Origin: CAYLYU01 sp964501925
Lineage (GTDB): Bacteria > Pseudomonadota > Zetaproteobacteria > Mariprofundales > Mariprofundaceae
Length of the DNA: 17,728 nucleotides
Assembly: GCA_964501925.1 (NCBI GenBank)
Contig: CAZCTM010000034.1
Span: forward strand, 1-17,728
Reading direction: 5' to 3'
Shown here: piece after piece, positions 14,089 to 17,728 of the stretch
How positions within the stretch are numbered: position 1 is the first letter of the stretch
How the letters are laid out: every line of letters starts with the position of its first letter
The notes under the pieces: generated by a model
What the model was told of the DNA's origin: nothing
What the model saw: the letters and a program-made list of their open reading frames with translations, nothing else
Database searches by the model: none
Program-made: the position numbers and the translations under genes

Positions 14089-15273
14089 ATGGCAACCTTC
14101 AAGGGGAAGATGGTTATCGGACAATCTGGCGGGCCGACGGTTGTGATCAATCAGTCACTGGTCGGTGCAATTCTGGCTGCCCGTGAAGAGGATGCGATTA
14201 CGGGCATTCTCGGAGCCCGCCACGGCATTAAAGGCGTGATGGATGAGAATTTCGTCGATCTGACGGTCCAGAGCAGGGACCAGCTTGAACTGGTGGCAAA
14301 CACGCCGGCAGCGGCACTGGGTTCGGTAAGGCTCAAACCCGGCAGGGCCGAGTGTGAACGTGTTTTTGAGGTGTTTCGCAAGAACGATGTCAGATATTTC
14401 TTTTACATCGGTGGCAATGACTCGGCCGAAACGGCAAACATTATCGCCGACATGGCCAAGGAGGCCAATTATGACTTCTGCACCGTCCATGTCCCGAAGA
14501 CCATAGATAACGATCTGAAGGTCACGGATCACTGTCCCGGATATGCCTCGGCGGCCAGGTTTGTCGCCCTGGCCTTCATGGGGGATGATCGTGACAACAG
14601 GGCACTGTCCGGCGTCAAGATCAACGTTGTCATGGGTCGCCATGCCGGCTTTCTTACCGCAGCGTCCGCACTGGCGAGGCAGGGGGACGATGACGGACCT
14701 CACCTGATCTATTTGCCCGAGCGCGTTTTCAACGTGGATCAGTTTAAACAGGATGTGAAGGATGCCGTGGCGAGATACGGGCGCTGCGTCATAGCGGCGT
14801 CCGAGGGAATTGCGGATGCGGATGGGAACCCCATCGCCAGCACGGGCGAAAGGGACTCCCATGGAAATATCCAGTTATCCGGTACCGGCGCCCTGGGTGA
14901 CAGGCTCGCGGCCCTGGTCAAGGAGGCCTATGCGGGTGAGAAGATCCGGGTCCGCGCCGATACGTTTGGTTACCTTCAGCGCAGTTTCCCGACCATTGTG
15001 TCTGATATCGATGCGGCCGAGGCGCGCCGGGTAGGGGAATACGCTGTTAACCATGCCGTTTCAACGGGGGAACCCGGGTCGGTGGCCATACGTCGCATCA
15101 GCTCGGATCCCTATGAGAGCGAATGCTTCATTACCCCGCTTTCGTCTGTGGCACGAGAGTCCACGGAAATGAAGGATGAATACATCAATGCCTCGGGAAA
15201 TGACATCACCCAGGCCTGGCTTGATTACGTACGTCCACTGGTGGGGGAGCTGCCGCAGATGGGGAACCTGTAG
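14089..15273 (+). CDS. pfp: Pyrophosphate-dependent 6-phosphofructokinase
   Basis: This 394-residue enzyme reversibly phosphorylates fructose-6-phosphate with pyrophosphate instead of ATP. Two residues give the donor: the usual GGDGS of ATP enzymes is GGND111S, with an aspartate blocking the ATP site, and the usual PGTIDND is PK137TIDND, the PPi-type lysine. MGRHAG (182-187) is the sugar-phosphate block. Because the reaction is reversible, such enzymes in Methylococcus and sulfur-oxidising symbionts are thought to work in the CBB cycle on fructose- and sedoheptulose-bisphosphate, recovering PPi. ATG 14089 is chosen over a TTG at 14074 because AGGAGG (14078-14083) lies 5 bases before it. The gene diverges from the CBB cluster. 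No proton-pumping pyrophosphatase gene is in the window. Confidence 0.93.
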   Translation: MATFKGKMVIGQSGGPTVVINQSLVGAILAAREEDAITGILGARHGIKGVMDENFVDLTVQSRDQLELVANTPAAALGSVRLKPGRAECERVFEVFRKNDVRYFFYIGGNDSAETANIIADMAKEANYDFCTVHVPKTIDNDLKVTDHCPGYASAARFVALAFMGDDRDNRALSGVKINVVMGRHAGFLTAASALARQGDDDGPHLIYLPERVFNVDQFKQDVKDAVARYGRCVIAASEGIADADGNPIASTGERDSHGNIQLSGTGALGDRLAALVKEAYAGEKIRVRADTFGYLQRSFPTIVSDIDAAEARRVGEYAVNHAVSTGEPGSVAIRRISSDPYESECFITPLSSVARESTEMKDEYINASGNDITQAWLDYVRPLVGELPQMGNL

Positions 15274-15323
15274 AGTCTGCCGTCGGTCAGATCGGGAAAG
15301 GAGTGGTCAGGGAAAGGCAGGCT
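15274..15323. repeat. Inverted and tandem repeats between convergent genes
   Basis: AGTCTGCC (15274-15281) and GGCAGGCT (15316-15323) can form an 8-bp stem (one G-T pair) with a 34-base loop. Within the loop GGTCAG followed by GGAAAGG occurs twice (from 15285 and from 15305, 20 bases apart, the first copy with a short insertion). This fills the whole spacer between the phosphofructokinase and antiporter stop codons. It may act as a weak shared terminator, but there is no T run. Confidence 0.3.
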
Positions 15324-15324
15324 G

Positions 15325-16509
15325 TTAGTCCTTATCCGGAACCGGCTTTCCATGCGGCTTTGTCCATGGCTCCCCTTTCCGGGCCAGCAATGAGCCGACA
15401 ATCTCGAAGATCATGGTGCCGATGACCACGATGGCAAGGATCTGATCCCCGATCGAAGGGAAGCGGTTTGATGCGATAAGGGCCATTCCCGTGGCCACAC
15501 CGGCCTGGGGAATCAGCGCGACACCCATCCATGGGCGGATCATGGGATCGAGCCGGCCTAGTTTCCCCCCCAACCAGCCACCGAGTAACCGCCCACCTGC
15601 GCGCAGGATGATGTAGGAAAGGCCGACAAACCAGACCGCGCCAAAGGCATGGGGTTTGAATGAAGCCCCCGCCAACACAAAGAAAAGGACAAGAAAAGGC
15701 CATTCGATTTCTTCGATGGCGTGAAAGGGTCGGACGTGATGGGTGGCAAGGTTGGCGATGACCACCCCCATGGTGATGACTGTAAGCAAATAGGATGTTC
15801 CCAGCCAGAAGGCGACGCCTCCACACAGGAAGACCAGACCCATTCCTTCCAGGAGGGTGGGTTCACCGGGACGGAGGCGGCCGGTCAGGCCTGCTGCAGG
15901 GATTCCCAGGAGGAGGCCCAGGAGCAAGGCCCCTCCCAGCTCCCATGCGCCCGACAGGAGCATGTGCACGAGCGTACCGTTGCCATGACTCAAACCGATC
16001 ACTGTAAGTACAACGATGAAGATGCACAGTGCCCATATATCATCCAGGGCCATGACGCCCATCAGGATACGGGCAACTTTGCGCCGGCCCTTGATCCTGT
16101 GCATGAGATCCGGGTCAGGTGTGGTCACGGGAGAAATGCCTGCAAGGAGCAGGGCCGTCTCAAGTGGGGTGCCGATGGCCAGCAGGCCAAGCAGCACAAG
16201 TGTGGCGGTGATCAGCACTTCGCTCACGGATATATCCAGTATTTTCCGTTCTCCACCCCGGAACCGCCTGAACTGGAGCCTGCCTCCCAGAAGGAAACCG
16301 ATCATCAGCAAGGCCATGTCTGCGATGGTTGGGAACCATTGCAGGGCATAATCCGGCAAGAAATCGAATGCGGATGGGCCAATCAGAAAGCCAAATGCCA
16401 GCAGCAGGGAGATCCGTGGAAGACCGGTGCGACGACCAAGGGTGTCGGTGACGATCCCCAGTAACAACAGGGAACCGAGGGTGATCAGAAATTCCGCCGT
16501 AGGAGTCAT
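15325..16509 (-). CDS. CPA2-family cation/proton antiporter
   Basis: This 394-residue integral membrane protein is made almost entirely of hydrophobic helices, about 11-13 by eye. It has the monovalent cation:proton antiporter-2 layout: the N-terminal segment LGIVTDTLGRRTGLPRISLL with GFLIGPS, the discontinuous-helix region LLAGISPVTTPDPDLM (~121-136), and the ion-binding pair D156-D157 in MALDDIWAL. A DD pair is typical of electrogenic Na+/H+ exchangers of the NapA type. It stops after the membrane domain: no TrkA-N/RCK domain follows, unlike full KefB/KefC. ATG 16509 follows GAGGT at 9-10 bases. Only 17 bases separate it from the permease gene upstream, so the two probably form a transcription unit. 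Na+/H+ or K+/H+ exchange for pH or salt balance is likely; the ion cannot be read from sequence. Confidence 0.85.
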   Translation of the reverse strand: MTPTAEFLITLGSLLLLGIVTDTLGRRTGLPRISLLLAFGFLIGPSAFDFLPDYALQWFPTIADMALLMIGFLLGGRLQFRRFRGGERKILDISVSEVLITATLVLLGLLAIGTPLETALLLAGISPVTTPDPDLMHRIKGRRKVARILMGVMALDDIWALCIFIVVLTVIGLSHGNGTLVHMLLSGAWELGGALLLGLLLGIPAAGLTGRLRPGEPTLLEGMGLVFLCGGVAFWLGTSYLLTVITMGVVIANLATHHVRPFHAIEEIEWPFLVLFFVLAGASFKPHAFGAVWFVGLSYIILRAGGRLLGGWLGGKLGRLDPMIRPWMGVALIPQAGVATGMALIASNRFPSIGDQILAIVVIGTMIFEIVGSLLARKGEPWTKPHGKPVPDKD

Positions 16510-16526
16510 GGTAACGGACCTCAGAC

Positions 16527-17600
16527 CTACTCAGCCGGAATACCGAAGATGACAATGCATATGCATAGAACCACAAGCAGGGAAAAAAGAATCACTCGAT
16601 AAGTCCGGTGAGATATGCCCGGCTCTTGAATGGCGAGTGTCAGGGCGGCGGCACACTGTAACATATAATAGACTGCAAACGCCTTTGAGGCATAGCTGAT
16701 GATCTCGAAGATGTTGGCTGACCAGGTGATGAGGATGGCAAGCCCACAGATGATGACATAACCCAGGCCGGGTCGGATGCGCTTATGACTCAGGTCGGCG
16801 AGCAGGCCGCCACCACCGCTGGTGTCCGCCACACCGGCACTGAACTGGGATGCAAGCGCCGCGAGTATCAGCAGTGAAGGCATCAGAACTCCAAGATTAC
16901 GGCTTAAGTCAATGATGGCCGTTTCCCTGCCGCTGTCCGGCAGCTGCTGACCGAAATACACGGTTGCCAGCGCGATGAACGAGATGTAAATCGCGCTGGC
17001 GATCAGCTGGGAATAACGCATGGTCCGGATCCTGAGTTCGGCGGAATACTTTTCTCCCAGATAGCGGGAGGTTTCAAACCCCTGCACCGTAATAATCAGT
17101 CCAAGGGCGATGTAGAACTGCAGCATGTCGAAGGGAGGGTTGTTTTCCGGCAAATGCCAGTCTCCGTGGATGAGCATGGACGTGTTGTTCCAGGCCAGTC
17201 CTGCAAGCAGACCGGCAATGATCGCCAGTTTGATGCCAACGGCTGCCTCTTCCATGCGCTCGAGAAGATCCAGCCCCCTGTGGTAACCAAAATAGGCGAT
17301 AAAGACAAGAATGGCGGTGGTCACACTTCGGGCCATCATGGGATTAACAAGACCCGCGCCCTTGAGAAGAAAGGCACCGAAAAGGTTCAGGTAGTAGGCG
17401 ACTGTGACAATGTAGGCAAAGGCCAGGGCCCAGTCGGACAGTCGCTCGCATGTCAGGGTCATGCCACCGAGTGAGCCGTTCCTTATCCTTGGTTCGAGAT
17501 AATGGATGTTGAACCGGATGGCCGAGCCGATCAGGTAGGCAACGAGGCAGAGCATGCTCATGAGGAAAACGGCCTTGACGCCCACCAGCATCTGCAACAA
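16527..17600 (-). CDS. APC-type permease, 5' end missing or disrupted
   Basis: This is a polytopic membrane protein of about 10 hydrophobic segments, most like amino acid-polyamine-cation (APC) permeases. The frame stays open and family-like upstream of the only permitted start codon (TTG 17600): residues read EFLATTAPSPFWLATVTPLA and then IIGSGFLVLAPLL, which is a typical glycine-rich first transmembrane helix. No ATG, GTG or TTG precedes it. Further upstream the frame meets three stop codons in 15 bases, the nearest TAG at 17706-17708. So either the true start was lost (an insertion or rearrangement near 17,670-17,705), or an unusual start is used. Starting at 17600 would cut off helix 1. 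The substrate is unknown. It is 17 bases upstream of the antiporter gene and probably co-transcribed with it. Confidence 0.6.
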   Translation of the reverse strand: MLQMLVGVKAVFLMSMLCLVAYLIGSAIRFNIHYLEPRIRNGSLGGMTLTCERLSDWALAFAYIVTVAYYLNLFGAFLLKGAGLVNPMMARSVTTAILVFIAYFGYHRGLDLLERMEEAAVGIKLAIIAGLLAGLAWNNTSMLIHGDWHLPENNPPFDMLQFYIALGLIITVQGFETSRYLGEKYSAELRIRTMRYSQLIASAIYISFIALATVYFGQQLPDSGRETAIIDLSRNLGVLMPSLLILAALASQFSAGVADTSGGGGLLADLSHKRIRPGLGYVIICGLAILITWSANIFEIISYASKAFAVYYMLQCAAALTLAIQEPGISHRTYRVILFSLLVVLCICIVIFGIPAE

Positions 17601-17680
17601 GGGAGCCAGAACCAGAAAACCACTGCCGATGATTGAGGCGAGTGGCGTGACGGTGGCCAGCCAGAAAGGCGAAGGGGCTG

Positions 17681-17720
17681 TAGTAGCTAAGAACTCACGG
17701 AGGTTCTATTGTGGCTACTA
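17681..17720. repeat. Nested inverted repeats at the right edge
   Basis: TAGTAGC (17681-17687) is repeated inverted as GCTACTA (17714-17720). Inside it AGAAC (17690-17694) is repeated inverted as GTTCT (17703-17707). This coincides with the place where the permease reading frame loses its start. It could be the end of a mobile element, a regulatory hairpin or chance; the sequence beyond the window would decide. Confidence 0.35.
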
Positions 17721-17728
17721 TGTATACC
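17711..17728 (+). CDS. Possible start of a + strand gene running off the window
   Basis: GGAGG (17699-17703) is followed after 7 bases by GTG 17711, reading M-A-T-M-Y-T before the window ends; an ATG at 17720 is in the same frame. The ribosome-binding site and spacing are good, but only six codons are visible, so no product can be named. Overlap with the expected 5' end of the permease on the other strand suggests that one of the two genes is an intruder. Confidence 0.3.

Noticed and set aside
15325..17600. Possibility that the antiporter and permease belong to the PPi-PFK unit
   Set aside because: They are on the opposite strand and convergent with it; there is no sequence evidence of shared control.

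Overview
The window reads as a chromosomal block from a chemolithoautotrophic proteobacterium, most likely a gammaproteobacterial sulfur oxidiser or a related free-living or symbiotic lineage. This rests on gene content: a CbbO-type Rubisco-activase partner, a Calvin-Benson-Bassham (CBB) cluster with a class II aldolase and a GlpX-type FBPase, a pyrophosphate-type phosphofructokinase, and an E. coli-like GapA. The exact taxon cannot be read from the sequence. Coding density is high, and Shine-Dalgarno sites of AGGAGG type are strong and regular. I see no tRNA, rRNA or CRISPR array.

Layout. (1) Bases 1-1437 (+) hold the 3' part of a VWA-domain gene of the cbbO/norD family, whose start lies outside the window. 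(2) Bases 1438-1906 are a 469-base non-coding stretch with a candidate sigma70-like promoter and a leader with several possible hairpins. (3) Bases 1907-5005 (+) hold three overlapping genes that form one inositol-phosphate unit: L-myo-inositol-1-phosphate synthase, a fused CTP:inositol-1-P cytidylyltransferase/CDP-alcohol phosphotransferase (the architecture of di-myo-inositol-phosphate-phosphate synthase), and an HD-domain protein. A hairpin terminator follows. (4) Bases 5103-13981 (-) are a long leftward carbon-metabolism cluster, in transcription order IMPase-family phosphatase, glpX, tkt, gap, pgk, pyk, fba. (5) Bases 14089-15273 (+) hold a divergently transcribed PPi-dependent phosphofructokinase. 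(6) Bases 15325-17600 (-) hold a CPA2-type cation/proton antiporter and, upstream of it, an APC-type permease whose 5' end is broken near 17,670-17,705. (7) The last 18 bases look like the start of another + strand gene behind a good Shine-Dalgarno site.

How the genes work together. Transketolase, GAPDH, PGK, aldolase and FBPase (GlpX), with the reversible PPi-PFK, cover most of the reductive and regenerative steps of the CBB cycle. Pyruvate kinase drains triose phosphate towards pyruvate. Rubisco and phosphoribulokinase are not in the window, but the cbbO fragment suggests Rubisco genes lie just to the left. The inositol unit draws glucose-6-phosphate from the sugar-phosphate pool to make inositol-1-phosphate, CDP-inositol and then a phosphodiester product. 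That product could be a compatible solute of the di-myo-inositol-phosphate type or an inositol phospholipid. The final dephosphorylation step could fall to the HD protein or to the IMPase-family protein in the CBB cluster. This unit is the most unusual part of the window.
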